NCBI RefSeq assembly: GCF_018131005.1
Contig: NZ_JAFCJK010000002.1
Location: forward strand, 496,001 to 560,000
Direction: 5' to 3'
Source of the DNA: Bradyrhizobium lablabi
GTDB lineage: Bacteria > Pseudomonadota > Alphaproteobacteria > Rhizobiales > Xanthobacteraceae
Length of the DNA: 64,000 nucleotides
Every line of letters starts with the position of its first letter. Positions within the stretch are counted from its first letter, which is position 1. Of this stretch, positions 43,342 through 52,557 are shown piece by piece. The notes beneath the pieces were generated by a model. It saw nothing but the letters and a program-made list of their open reading frames with translations, had not been told where the DNA came from and did not search any database. The position numbers and the translations under genes were made by a program.

Positions 43342-44321
43342 CCGGGCTTCCCATCGAGGAGCGTTCCTTCGCGCGCGGCCGCAGCGGCGCGCTTGCTGCA
43401 GCTCTTCAGGCGAAGCGCAATGTAGATCGTCATGCACATGCTCGCAAATGCCAGCCACGCGTAAGGCCAAAGCAGAGGTAACCCGGCCAGCGCCAATCCG
43501 GTGTTGCCGCCCGGGATCAGCAGCCCTCCAACGCCCATGAGCGCGCCGCCTGCGAGATGACGAGCCGCGCTTGCGAGGCCAGTCCTGGCAACTTTGAAGC
43601 GGCCTGCAGTCACGCCGCCGGCCATGGCGCCCGCAAGAAGGACGATGCCCAGGATAATCTTCGACAACAGGCCGGACGCTGTACCACTCGCCAGGTCGCT
43701 CAGGACTTCGGAATAGGTCCAATTCGGTTGGACCGCCATCGTGACCACGAAGGTGACGCCAATGATTGTCGTCGCAACATGCGGTCGCCAGATGTGGTCC
43801 GACAGGCTACGGCCGATCTGCCGCATCGAACGGAAGTGGGTATAGAGACGCGCGAGGATCAGCAGGATGACCGGAACGGCGAGCCACGCCGAGGCGGTGA
43901 TCACCGGTGATGTGCCGTGCAGTTGCGCCGGAGCGGGGAGATGTACGCCCGCGAGGCTGCCGAGATAGAATCCAAGAGGCATGGCAAGGTAAGATAGCTG
44001 TCCGGAGCCCAGCCGCGCGACAGTCCCGAATACGCAAGCCCCGTTCACGAATGCGCCGATGCCGAACAGGAAGCCCCCCAGTATCGTCCCGATGCCAACG
44101 GCATAATCCACCGGCGCCGAGGCGAGCATGCCTGTGGCGCTGAGCAGCACCAGTCCCGCACCGGCCCAGAGCGATGCCTCGAATAATGAGATCAGTCGCT
44201 TGAAGGTCCCCTTGACCACGACTTCATCCAGGGCAGCCACAGTACACGTGCCCCCGCGCTGGTTGGCGAAGCCCATGACGCCGGCAGCAGCGAAGGCGAT
44301 CAGAAATGCGCCTGTGTGCAT
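43338..44321 (-). CDS. YeeE/YedE family (sulfur compound) transporter
   Basis: 327 residues from the ATG at 44321, with about nine to ten transmembrane helices. Family cysteines are present in QRGGTCTVAAL and NGACVFGTVARLGSG, plus the late GGNTGLALAGLPLL. Members such as TsuA import thiosulfate or related sulfur compounds by cysteine relay. The full-length, two-repeat form is encoded here. A 43-residue membrane protein gene lies upstream on the same strand. Confidence 0.85.
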   Translation of the reverse strand: MHTGAFLIAFAAAGVMGFANQRGGTCTVAALDEVVVKGTFKRLISLFEASLWAGAGLVLLSATGMLASAPVDYAVGIGTILGGFLFGIGAFVNGACVFGTVARLGSGQLSYLAMPLGFYLGSLAGVHLPAPAQLHGTSPVITASAWLAVPVILLILARLYTHFRSMRQIGRSLSDHIWRPHVATTIIGVTFVVTMAVQPNWTYSEVLSDLASGTASGLLSKIILGIVLLAGAMAGGVTAGRFKVARTGLASAARHLAGGALMGVGGLLIPGGNTGLALAGLPLLWPYAWLAFASMCMTIYIALRLKSCSKRAAAAAREGTLLDGKPG

Positions 44322-44531
44322 GAGCCAATCTCCAATATCTGCCTCGCGGTCATTGACGTTGCATCGGACCATTGCGATCGCTCATCGCCGGCGTAATGTC
44401 ACCATCAGAATGCGCCCGACCGAGACCATCTCCCTCGCGAAATTCGAGTTCGGATTGAAATGGTGCCCAGTCGCGCTTTTGCAATTGTCTCTGCGGCTCC
44501 GACAGCCGCCGGGTAGACGCACTGCCACAGG

Positions 44532-44663
44532 TCAATGCGTGACGGCGAGGACGACACCGAACGCCGAAATCAGCGACAGGAACGCCACCGCAGAACCGAG
44601 GAGGGGCAGGACGAGATGGATCGGCGCGCAGGGGCCAGAACGATTGAAAGAGCTCATTGCCAT
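44532..44663 (-). CDS. 43-residue membrane protein upstream of YeeE/YedE
   Basis: An ATG-TGA frame: MAMSSFNRSGPCAPIHLVLP then LLGSAVAFLSLISAFGVVLAVTH, with one transmembrane helix. AGGAAATC precedes the ATG. It lies about 210 bp upstream of the transporter start on the same strand. No function known. Confidence 0.45.
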   Translation of the reverse strand: MAMSSFNRSGPCAPIHLVLPLLGSAVAFLSLISAFGVVLAVTH

Positions 44664-45552
44664 GATTTCCTATGTTGAGTGCGCTGTATGCACGCCCTAA
44701 CTCTATGATCGTTGTCGACAGCCAGTAATGCCGCGGGCGCTCGCTTTTATGCCCCATCGTATCGGTGAGGCTGCAAATGCGGGGAGCGGATGGCCCCCTG
44801 AATGGGATCTCGCACGCAGCCCATTGGCTCCATCGTCCACGATCGACCCGGCCTCGGTGCGCCATTCCTCGTTCGGTCAGCGTTCGCGTCAACGACGTCG
44901 GCCAGGGCAGGGCGCAATCGCTCCGGAGCTGGCTGAGACGATCGAGCATGTTTTTGCAACTCATCAGCATTGAGCGCCCAGCCTTGCGCGGTACGCTAAC
45001 TGACAGCGGAGATGTTGACCCTGGGGCTGCGCGGGGAATGGAGCGATGTCTGTCGCGCGGCTCGAGCGTGGCCCGTCTGCCGTCGCGAATCCAGCGTGAC
45101 CGCGAAACAAGACCACGCCACGGCGCTGTGCAAGTTGCGGGGGAATTCGCGTTGTTTGCGGGCTCGCACTTCACTCGGCAAGCTGCATCGCAGCAGCGAT
45201 TTTCGCTCGATTGCTACTTTGTAGCTCGCTTGCAACTCTAGTTCCGAAGCAAGAGCCGAAAGTCGCGTATGCATCATACGAAAAGATACGTTCACGCGCG
45301 ATTGCGGCTCGCCGATTGGCACCCCAGGTGTTTGGCGGGGACCGATTGGAGCTGAAGTCTTGGTAGTATCGTCGCAGGACGGTGTAGGCGTTGGCCCAAC
45401 TGACGTGGATCATACCCTGCCTTGTTTTTCGGGCTCTGGCCCCATCGCATGAACAGCATCGGAGCTGGGCCCGAATGGCCGTACTTCTTCACGGAAATGC
45501 CTGATGTCGGAGGATCAACTCATTTCCGCCTTGCGACGATCGAAGTCCGAAG
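44664..45552. other. gap before the AraC-family gene
   Basis: About 890 bp without a gene I can support. An 80-codon minus-strand frame at 45171-45413 (MIHVSWANAYTVLRRYYQDF...) is protein-like in places but has no domain or clear ribosome binding site; other frames are Arg/Ser-rich shadows. Confidence 0.4.
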
Positions 45553-46491
45553 ATGAATGACAGTGACCTCGATCAACTGCTTTCGACACTCGATGTCGCC
45601 GTCGAAGCGACAACCATATGCGAGATAGAGCGCGGCGTACGGGTCGTTGTGGAGCCGTCGGGCACCATCGAGGTGCACTACGTTCTGGATGGCACGATGC
45701 ATCTGACAGTCTCCGGCTCGCCTCCGCTGGCGTGCAGGGCCGGAAGTCTGGTCATCGTGCCTTCCGGAGCACCACATAGTTTCGCCGCGGATATCAATCC
45801 CGACCGCGATTTGCGCGGAGCGGACCGCTGTTCGGCGGCCGGCGACGGATTGCAGCTCTGCGATGCTGCGCACGGAAGACCCGGCGACCTGCGCCTGTTC
45901 TGCGGCTTCATCGCGCCCAGTACGTCGAGGTCGGTCGGCCTTCTTGATCGTGTAATCGCGCCCATCGTCATGGATCTGAGCGATGCTCCGATCGTGCGGC
46001 AGGCTTTCGCCGCGATGTTGAACGAGATCGAGAGTCCGCGCCTCGGCACACGCGCCGTGGTGGGGACTCTCATGAAGATTTGCCTCGTAAAGGCGATCCA
46101 GGGCCACCTGAGCACGCCCGAGAGCAGGAAGCTTCTGCTTGCCTGCCTGCGGGCTCCGCACCTGCAGAAAGTTGTCGCCGAGGTGCGAGCAAAACCTGGC
46201 GCCGCGTATGACCTCGAGACGCTGGCGGACATCTCCGGCATGAGCCGTTCGGCGTTCGCGCGCGAGTTCGTGAAGAACTATGGAATGACGCCGATGCGGT
46301 TTGTCACGATCACGAGATTGCATCGCGCCGCCGAGTTGCTGCGTTGCACCGCGATGCCCGTCAAGACGGTTGCCGGCGTCGTCGGCTTTGCCAGCCGCAG
46401 TCATTTCTCCCGGGCATTTCGCGCTGTCTACGGAATTGATCCGCTCAATTTCCGCACCGCCACTGAGCTGCTTCTCTCACTTCCCTGCTAA
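45553..46491 (+). CDS. AraC family transcriptional regulator
   Basis: 312 residues. An N-terminal cupin-like sensor (AraC_binding_2 type: YVLDGTMHLTVSGSPPLACRAGSLVIVPSGAPH), then a C-terminal double helix-turn-helix: LADISGMSRSAFAREFVKNY and VAGVVGFASRSHFSRAFRAVYGIDPLNFR. Effector unknown. A porin gene lies 440 bp downstream on the same strand and could be its target (inference). Confidence 0.9.
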   Translation: MNDSDLDQLLSTLDVAVEATTICEIERGVRVVVEPSGTIEVHYVLDGTMHLTVSGSPPLACRAGSLVIVPSGAPHSFAADINPDRDLRGADRCSAAGDGLQLCDAAHGRPGDLRLFCGFIAPSTSRSVGLLDRVIAPIVMDLSDAPIVRQAFAAMLNEIESPRLGTRAVVGTLMKICLVKAIQGHLSTPESRKLLLACLRAPHLQKVVAEVRAKPGAAYDLETLADISGMSRSAFAREFVKNYGMTPMRFVTITRLHRAAELLRCTAMPVKTVAGVVGFASRSHFSRAFRAVYGIDPLNFRTATELLLSLPC

Positions 46492-46934
46492 CGATTGAAG
46501 CCGCAGGCATCGTGCAATCTTCGCCGCCGAGCGCTGTCGCGTTCGTGATGCATCTTGGGGTCATCGTCACTCGGATGTGATCTCTTCTCGATCGACAGTC
46601 GTTGTCGCGTGATTGCGCTGACGCGCGATTGCTCGATCGCAGGGCTAGCGCTCCGGAAAGTAGACAGAAAATATTGGCATCGAGAGAGCTCATCGTCGCT
46701 CATGTCGATCGATGTGCACGGCGCCGCTCATCATAGGGACGATAGCGCACGCAAGCTCACTGGCAAACGTCAAACAGAGCCTGCACTTCATCATCTGCTC
46801 GATACGCACCAGGCATGAATACTTCATGACTTCGGAGTGTGCAGCACAGCAAAGCGATGGAGCGTGAACGCCGACCTCGCGTTGCTGAACCGCCAGAACA
46901 ACAAACAAAATCTCTTAGGGAGAAAACCTTGACG
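46492..46934. other. promoter region of the DcaP-like porin
   Basis: 440 bp without a supported gene. The last part contains TTAGGGAGAAAACCTTGACG before the ATG at 46935 (GGGAGA, ribosome binding). No operator recognised. Confidence 0.35.
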
Positions 46935-48536
46935 ATGCACACTCGCGTGCTGGTGCTCGCCACTCTTCAGCTTCCGCTTGCGGCTTCGATTGCTGAAACA
47001 GCCTACGCACAATCGCCGGAGCAGTTGGAGCGGATGGAATCGCTCATTCGCTCGCAGGCGGCCCAGATCAAGCAGCTTAGTCTCGAGATGAAGGAGCTGA
47101 AGAAAGGTCAGGCCAAGGCGTCGCAGAAGACCGAGAGCGCATCGCCGCAAGCCAAGCCCACGTCGCAGCAGGCGCAGAATGCGCCGCAGCGTGCGAAGCC
47201 TGCATCGCAGCTTAAGCTTCCCGGGCCGCTCGTGGCTTATCCGGTGGCTTATACGACGTTGCCGTCGACCGCAAAGACTCCTGGCGCAGTGGGCTCGCCA
47301 CAATATCCGAACTACGTCTATGCGGGAGACAAGCCGCTCTCATGGAAGCTGCCCGGTAGCGATATCAACCTTCAGATCGGCGGTTATGCGAAACTTGACG
47401 CGATCGGAATCACCGGCGGCAACCGCTCCGTTGGAGCCAACGATCAGTTCAACGTGTTCCAGATACAAACGCGCGGGGTGCCGACGGGCAACGCTCCGGG
47501 AGACCCGAGCACGAACATTCACGCGCGGCAATCCCGCATTTACCTCGAGGCGAGCAAGGCCGACACGCCGCTTGGACCGGCACGCGCCTATTTCGAAGCC
47601 GACTTCTTTGGTCCGATCGATCTAGGCACGCCGACCGTCTCCAACTCGCACACATTTCGTCTTCGTCACGCCTACGGTGAAGTCGGGCCGGTGCTGGCGG
47701 GCCAGACCTGGTCGACATACATCGACCCGTCAACCTATGCCGAGATCCTGGATTTCACGGGGCCGGGAGGGGAAGCCTTCGTGCGTCAAGGGCAGGTCCG
47801 GTATACCCAGGACTTGGGTGGCGGCTTCTCAGGCGCGGTCGCGATCGAAAACCCTCAATCGAGAGTCCGCATAGGTGAAGGTGGGGTCTCCGGGACCGGT
47901 GCAGGAGCCCCCACCGTTGCCAACATTCAGAACATCGGCGTAGGCCCGTTCGCGCGCGACCGCATGCCGGATTTCATCGCCCGCATCCGCTATGCAAGTC
48001 CTCAGTTCAATCTCCAACTCTCCGGCGTCGTTACGCGAAACACCGCGCCGCCGGCAACCGCGGCGGCACCAACTGTGCCCGGAGACGGGCAGCTCGGGTT
48101 CGGCGTGCACCTTGCGGGGCAGGTCGCAGTTCCGCTGTTCAACGATAAGGACAACATCAGATTCCAGACGGGCTATCAGGACGGCGCATCGCGGTACATG
48201 CTGGACATTTCCAGCGTGGCCCCTTCTGTCGCCTACGACTCGACGTTGACGCAATTCGACACCATCAAATCCTACGGCGGGTTCGCGGCGTTCCAGCACT
48301 GGTGGACCGATAAGCTTCGGAGCACTTTCCTCTTTAGCGCCGACAAGATCGACAATCCGGCGTATTCCGGGGGAGCGGTTGCGCGCGCAACGCAATATGG
48401 GGTCGTCAATCTTCTCTACAGCCCGTGGGCGGACGTCGACGTCGGCGCGGAGTTCCAATATGGGCGTAGAGTCGACGTCGATGGGCGCAGCGGCTACCAG
48501 ACGCGCATCCAGTCCTCGCTGATCTATCGGTTCTGA
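46935..48536 (+). CDS. DcaP-like outer-membrane porin
   Basis: 533 residues from the ATG at 46935. Signal peptide (MHTRVLVLATLQLPLAASIAETAYA), an N-terminal coiled coil with Gln/Ala/Lys repeats (QLEMKEL..., SQKTES...SQQAQ), then a 16-strand barrel-like domain beginning INLQIGGYAKLDAI with DcaP features (RQSRIYLEASKADTPLGPAR, AGQTWSTYIDPSTYAE) and the C-terminal aromatic residue SSLIYRF. The trimeric porin family imports dicarboxylates and other small anions. The AraC gene upstream may regulate it. Confidence 0.88.
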   Translation: MHTRVLVLATLQLPLAASIAETAYAQSPEQLERMESLIRSQAAQIKQLSLEMKELKKGQAKASQKTESASPQAKPTSQQAQNAPQRAKPASQLKLPGPLVAYPVAYTTLPSTAKTPGAVGSPQYPNYVYAGDKPLSWKLPGSDINLQIGGYAKLDAIGITGGNRSVGANDQFNVFQIQTRGVPTGNAPGDPSTNIHARQSRIYLEASKADTPLGPARAYFEADFFGPIDLGTPTVSNSHTFRLRHAYGEVGPVLAGQTWSTYIDPSTYAEILDFTGPGGEAFVRQGQVRYTQDLGGGFSGAVAIENPQSRVRIGEGGVSGTGAGAPTVANIQNIGVGPFARDRMPDFIARIRYASPQFNLQLSGVVTRNTAPPATAAAPTVPGDGQLGFGVHLAGQVAVPLFNDKDNIRFQTGYQDGASRYMLDISSVAPSVAYDSTLTQFDTIKSYGGFAAFQHWWTDKLRSTFLFSADKIDNPAYSGGAVARATQYGVVNLLYSPWADVDVGAEFQYGRRVDVDGRSGYQTRIQSSLIYRF

Positions 48537-48679
48537 CGAGTTTGTCACGAGGCCTTGGACTTGCACATCTGATCGCGCCAAAATGCTCCACTTGCTCGAG
48601 GCGTCGCGCGAGTGGAGGGGGCGTAATCCACTTCGAATGCGCTATAGCCCCGCCGAGCGACGCACGATATAAAGGCGGC

Positions 48680-48937
48680 ATGTCCAAAACTGCGGCAGCC
48701 TTCATCGTGGCTATCTGCGCTCCGGCCATTGCGTTCGCTCAGGAGGGCGGCGCGCGAAGGCTCGACAAGTCGCCGGATGCGCACAAGACACTGCCGTCCA
48801 AGACCCAGACGCCGACGCGCGGCGATCTCTGCGCCTCGTTCGGGCCGGGCTTTGTCAGGATGCAGGGGAGCGACACTTGCATGAAGGTCGGCGGCGGCGT
48901 CTCGGTCGGAGGCGGCACCTCCGTCGGCGGGCGCTGA
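48680..48937 (+). CDS. small exported protein resembling a porin N-terminus
   Basis: 85 residues. Signal peptide MSKTAAAFIVAICAPAIAFA, mature chain ending LCASFGPGFVRMQGSDTCMKVGGGVSVGGG. The last segment is similar to the CxxxGxGFxxxPGTDTC start of rhizobial porins (from memory), but the barrel is absent, so it may be a truncated porin or a small protein sharing that motif. It lies just after the DcaP-like gene. Confidence 0.55.
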   Translation: MSKTAAAFIVAICAPAIAFAQEGGARRLDKSPDAHKTLPSKTQTPTRGDLCASFGPGFVRMQGSDTCMKVGGGVSVGGGTSVGGR

Positions 48938-48955
48938 TCGCGCCTCCCGGCAGTA

Positions 48956-49045
48956 CCGGCTCTGATTGAATCGGAGCCGAAGCTCCGGATTTTTGTTCTG
49001 ACGCGTTCCGTCACGCGAACCGGAGTCCGCTTCGCTCGAAAAGGC
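48956..49045 (-). repeat. Rhizobiales palindromic repeat, copy 2 (inverted)
   Basis: GGCTCTGATTGAATCGGAGCC, then GACGCGTTCCGTCACGCGAACCGG and CGCTTCGCTCGAAAA: the reverse-complement layout of the repeat at 9308-9413. It lies between the small porin-like gene and the GST gene. Confidence 0.65.
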
Positions 49046-49046
49046 C

Positions 49047-49691
49047 TCAGGACATCGGCGGTGCGACGAAACGAACGAATCCGGGCCGGCTCGCCAGCTC
49101 GCCGAACCAGCGCTCGAGATGGGGCAGCCTCGGCTTGGCGACGCCCTCGATGCCGAACCAGCGGCGCACGAAGGCCCCGAGCGCGATGTCCGCGATCGTG
49201 AATTGATCGCCTTCGATGAAACGGCGGCTTGCAAGCTGGTCCTCGACGATTTGCCACGTCGCGCCTTCGGCATCGACACCCTTCTGGACCTGCGCCATGT
49301 CGCGCTTTTCCGGCGGCGTGCGTATCAGCGCCCAGAATACCGGGCGGGCAACCGGTTGCAGCGTCGACAGCGTCCAATCCAACCAGCGGTCGACTGCCGC
49401 GCGGGCTTGCGCTGACCGCGGATAGATCGGCGAATTCTGGCCGTAGGCAAGGCAGAGATAGCGCATCACGGAATTGGATTCCCACAGCACATAGTCGCCG
49501 TCGACGAGCGTCGGCACGCGACCGTTGGGGTTCATCGAGAGATACCCGGGCTGGTCGTTCTTGCCAAACTCCATGCCGGCGTCGATGCGCTGATAAGCGA
49601 GGTCGAGCTCGGTCAGGCACCAAAGGACCTTCTGCACGTTGACCGAATTGGCCCGTCCCCAGACCGTCAGTTGCTCCTTGCCGTCCGCCAC
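49047..49691 (-). CDS. glutathione S-transferase family protein
   Basis: About 214 residues from the GTG at 49691 (GGGAGAAAACGC upstream); TTG 49745 is a longer alternative. Thioredoxin-like N-domain (LTVWGRANSVNVQKVLWCLT with the catalytic-region Ser/Asn, NGRVPTLVDGDYVLWESNSV with the cis-Pro and ES motif) and helical C-domain (FTIADIALGAFVRRWFGI). Cytoplasmic detoxification or small-molecule conjugation; substrate unknown. Confidence 0.88.
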   Translation of the reverse strand: MADGKEQLTVWGRANSVNVQKVLWCLTELDLAYQRIDAGMEFGKNDQPGYLSMNPNGRVPTLVDGDYVLWESNSVMRYLCLAYGQNSPIYPRSAQARAAVDRWLDWTLSTLQPVARPVFWALIRTPPEKRDMAQVQKGVDAEGATWQIVEDQLASRRFIEGDQFTIADIALGAFVRRWFGIEGVAKPRLPHLERWFGELASRPGFVRFVAPPMS

Positions 49692-49861
49692 GCGTTTTCT
49701 CCCGCCGTTGTTGTCCGGCGCCGTTCTTATCGGAGTTTTCGGCAAAAAGCGCCGTCGTCAGTGCGGCCGGCGAACAAAAAAAAGCGAGCCTGGCCGCGTA
49801 ACTGCGCGGCCCGATCGTGCGTAAGATGGATGACCGGTTTCTCGCCGGATCACGGCTTGCT

Positions 49862-49942
49862 TCAATGTCCGAAAAACAGCCATAGCAGGATGATCACCGG
49901 GATCGGCACGCCCAAAAGCCAAAGCAAAATTCCTCTTCCCAT
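49862..49942 (-). CDS. 26-residue membrane protein
   Basis: An ATG-TGA frame: MGRGILLWLLGVPIPVIILL then WLFFGH. The strong RBS GCGAGGAGGCAACAG sits just upstream. A single helix with a Pro-containing turn. I recognise this as a small membrane protein pattern common in rhizobia; function unknown. Confidence 0.65.
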   Translation of the reverse strand: MGRGILLWLLGVPIPVIILLWLFFGH

Positions 49943-50190
49943 CTGTTGCCTCCTCGCATCGCTCCTCTTGAAGCGACAACGCCGGTGGCTGTGTCGTGTT
50001 CCTAAATTCGGACGCAGCTCGCTGCAAAGCGGAAGTCCGCGCGTAAACTCTCGGACGATCGGGAGAGCGAGGGTTCGCGAAAGACGGCGCCGACACGACT
50101 GCGCGTCATGCCTGGTCGGGAGGGAAACGGCGCGTCCGCCGCGCGATCAGACGATCGGCGCGATGGCGGACGCGCGTAGCTTGCACAGGC

Positions 50191-50643
50191 CTACCAGTGG
50201 CCGGTGTTAGGCATCGACGTCCACGGCTCCGCCGGCGGCTTCGGCTCGCCTTTCTGCAGGAGCTCGATCGAGTGCAGGTCCGGCGAGCGCACGAACGCCA
50301 TGTTACCGTCGCGAGGCGGACGGTTGATGGTGACGCCCATTTTCATCAGCTTCTCGCAGGTCGCATAGATGTCGTCGACCTCGTAGGCGAGATGGCCGAA
50401 ATAGCGGTCTTCGCCATATTTCTCCTCGTCCCAATTGTAGGTCAGTTCGACGAGCGGCGCGCCGCGGGTCTGCGGCAGCTTCTTGAGCGTGTCGAGGTCC
50501 TCAGCCGCGCAGAGGAACACCAGCGTGAAGCGGCCCTTGTCGTTGTCAATGCGACGCACTTCCTTCAGCCCCAGCGCGTCCTGGTAGAATTTCATCGCGG
50601 TATCGAGGTTGCGGACACGCAACATGGTGTGGAGATAGCGCAT
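50191..50643 (-). CDS. gloA: lactoylglutathione lyase (glyoxalase I)
   Basis: 150 residues, the single-domain bacterial size. VOC fold with MRYLHTMLRVRNLDTAMKFY (metal His at residue 5), LVELTYNW (Glu), FGHLAYEVDDIY (His) and SIELLQKGE (Glu), the four metal ligands of GloA. It converts the hemithioacetal of methylglyoxal and glutathione to S-D-lactoylglutathione. RBS GGGAGCCACAAACC upstream. Confidence 0.92.
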   Translation of the reverse strand: MRYLHTMLRVRNLDTAMKFYQDALGLKEVRRIDNDKGRFTLVFLCAAEDLDTLKKLPQTRGAPLVELTYNWDEEKYGEDRYFGHLAYEVDDIYATCEKLMKMGVTINRPPRDGNMAFVRSPDLHSIELLQKGEPKPPAEPWTSMPNTGHW

Positions 50644-50871
50644 GGTTTGTGGCTCCCTGTAAGCTTCTGGGGACGGGTCTGCTTGGGTGGTCGGGCGCCT
50701 TCAATAGCAGCAAAATCCGTCAAGGGGCAGGGCTTGCCGACCAGCCGTTCTTGCGCCGTTCGTATGCTGGAACGGCCCGGCGGCTGGATAACTCAGCGCG
50801 ATGGAGTTGGGCCGATTGACGCACGAACGAGTTGCGCCGACGCAACCATCCGCGCCGTGCCGCCTCCGGTT

Positions 50872-51045
50872 TTACACCCTGATGTCGAGAAGAGTCTCGA
50901 TCGCTTCGCGGTCTGCGTTGTTCTTGGCGGCGAAGACGTCGATGACGTCTTCGTTGATAATGCGAGCCTCAGCCTTCGCCGTCTGGTCGACGACGAGCTG
51001 CACTCGGGCTTGCGTCACTTCGACAGGTACGGGGTAGATGAGCAT
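50872..51045 (-). CDS. 57-residue hypothetical protein
   Basis: An ATG-TAA frame: MLIYPVPVEVTQARVQLVVD, then an amphipathic helix (QTAKAEARIINEDVIDVFAA) and a C-terminal RV. The ribosome binding site AGGAGGGAGAGCC is very strong. The composition and codon use are coding-like. No family recognised. Confidence 0.65.
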   Translation of the reverse strand: MLIYPVPVEVTQARVQLVVDQTAKAEARIINEDVIDVFAAKNNADREAIETLLDIRV

Positions 51046-51213
51046 GGCTCTCCCTCCTGTCCAACCCTGTCAGCGGTTTCTTAACGCTTTGTAAATGAAT
51101 TAGGTTAGCGCCCGACGTTCGAATCGGTCGAGCCATTAGCGCCAAAATCGCGCCACGGCTTGCTCGCGCGCCGCCCCGGTTCGGGCCATACTTGGGGGTG
51201 GAGGGCGCGATCG

Positions 51214-51561
51214 ATGAAGAACGGGCTCTATTCGGTCCACATCTACATGATCGATGGTGTGAAGGGCCGCGACAGCGGCGTCCTCATCCTGCGCGATGGC
51301 CATCTGATTGGTGGCGGTCCTTACTTCTGGTCGATCGGCGAATACACAACCGGTGATGGGACCTGGAAGGGACATCTCAGCACCAATCAGCATACGCCGT
51401 TCGCGGACCCCTTCGTTCGGCCACTGTTCGGCGGACAGGAGGTGACCAGCGGGTTTTCCGGGACGTTTCAGGACGACGAGGCGGAGGTATTTGGAACCGT
51501 GCTGGTGGGAACACGCAGCCTGAGCTTCCGCGCCACCCTCAAGCGCCTGGCCGACGCATGA
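51214..51561 (+). CDS. GrlR family protein
   Basis: 115 residues from the ATG at 51214 (GGGTGGAGGGCGCGATCG upstream). The lipocalin-like strands MKNGLYSVHIYMIDGVKGRD, SGVLILRDGHLIGGGPYFWS and FSGTFQDDEAEVFGTVLVGT match the GrlR fold. GrlR in enteropathogenic E. coli binds the type III secretion activator GrlA; no such system is in this window, so the role here is open. Confidence 0.7.
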   Translation: MKNGLYSVHIYMIDGVKGRDSGVLILRDGHLIGGGPYFWSIGEYTTGDGTWKGHLSTNQHTPFADPFVRPLFGGQEVTSGFSGTFQDDEAEVFGTVLVGTRSLSFRATLKRLADA

Positions 51562-51878
51562 TCATTCCGCACCGCAGCAGGTTGGAGTGACTGTGTGGAC
51601 ATGTGCGCAGCAACGTTATGGGTGTACTCGACAAGCCGGATTGGCGAACCTGTGGATTTGCTGCGGATAATGGGTGGATAGCAGTCGCGCGGGGGCGTGA
51701 TCAGCCACCGGCGACGGGATGCTGGCCGAGTGGCGGCCGCCGGAATATGACGCGGCCGCGCGCCGAACGAATGCTGTCCGCGCCAGCGATGAGCTTGGTT
51801 GGTTGGGTTGGGAGAGCGTTGCTGATGCGTCTCGGAGGCGAACCGCGCAAGGCCAATTGAACGCGCCGCCGTGGACCG

Positions 51879-51980
51879 TCAGTCCGGCAGCTTTCCGCTA
51901 CGCGGCTTGTGATAGATCGCGATGACGATGAAGCCCGCAAAAAATATCACGTTGAGCAGAAGTTCCAACCACGCTGGCAT
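51879..51980 (-). CDS. 33-residue membrane protein
   Basis: An ATG-start frame: MPAWLELLLNVIFFAGFIVI then AIYHKPRSGKLPD. One transmembrane helix with a basic tail. The start codon lies inside the first of two GCTGGCATGAxGCCAACCT repeats, which may be regulatory. Confidence 0.45.
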   Translation of the reverse strand: MPAWLELLLNVIFFAGFIVIAIYHKPRSGKLPD

Positions 51981-52020
51981 GATGCCAACCTCACTGCGCA
52001 TGCTGGCATGACGCCAACCT
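51973..52020. repeat. two 19-bp direct repeats with palindromic cores
   Basis: GCTGGCATGATGCCAACCT (51973-51991) and GCTGGCATGACGCCAACCT (52002-52020) differ at one base and are 29 bp apart. The core TGGCATgATGCCA is a palindrome, so the repeats look like protein binding sites. Confidence 0.5.
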
Positions 52021-52221
52021 GACCGGGCATGAGTGTATTCCGTAATTTGGTATTTGGTTCCCGCGGTAGTCGATAGCGCCTCCTCCGCAATCGCATGGCT
52101 ATGAAACCTTCTGGATCGCTTTGGCACATTCGTCTCGTCTGCTGCGCTTCGTCATACGAGATGACTGCAACCATCGCCAGACGCGCACGTTGGTGTGGCA
52201 GACCAAGCGAGGAGGATACGG

Positions 52222-52491
52222 ATGAAAAAGACATTGGCAGTCTTGGCGACGGCGGCGACGGTTGGCGCAACGATGCTCAGCGCGCCGGCAGAGGCGCGCG
52301 GCGGCCGCGGCATCGGACCTGGCCTGGCCTTCGGCCTTGCAGCCGGCGCGATCGCCGCCGGCGCGGCGACCGCGTACGGCCCTTATTACGGGCCCGGCTA
52401 CTATGGTCCGCGCTATCACCGCTACTACGGTGCGGGACCTTACGCCTATTACGGCGGGCCGTACTACCGGCACCGCTACTGGGACTACTGA
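52222..52491 (+). CDS. exported Gly/Tyr-rich small protein
   Basis: 89 residues from the ATG at 52222 (GAGGAGGATACGG upstream). Signal peptide MKKTLAVLATAATVGATMLS...AEA, a Gly/Ala membrane-like stretch, then a Tyr-rich tail (YGPYYGPGYYGPRYHRYYGA...). Such proteins are common, abundant and of unknown function in bradyrhizobia. The intrinsic terminator at 52499 follows directly. Confidence 0.75.
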   Translation: MKKTLAVLATAATVGATMLSAPAEARGGRGIGPGLAFGLAAGAIAAGAATAYGPYYGPGYYGPRYHRYYGAGPYAYYGGPYYRHRYWDY

Positions 52492-52498
52492 TAGCGAC

Positions 52499-52529
52499 AA
52501 AAGCCCGGAGCATCGCTCCGGGCTTTTTC
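52499..52529 (+). terminator. intrinsic terminator
   Basis: AAAAGCCCGGAG - CATCG - CTCCGGGCTTTTTC: a 12-bp stem with A and T flanks, able to act in both directions. It lies right after the Tyr-rich protein gene and before the convergent 53-residue gene. Confidence 0.9.
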
Positions 52530-52557
52530 AATCGTGCGCGCGCGGCGGCGTGGGTTA

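Noticed and set aside
44350..45174. 274-residue minus-strand frame between the YeeE/YedE gene and the AraC gene
   Set aside because: No ribosome binding site or domain, Arg/Pro/Ser-rich composition; the more credible unit in this region is the 43-residue membrane frame in another phase.
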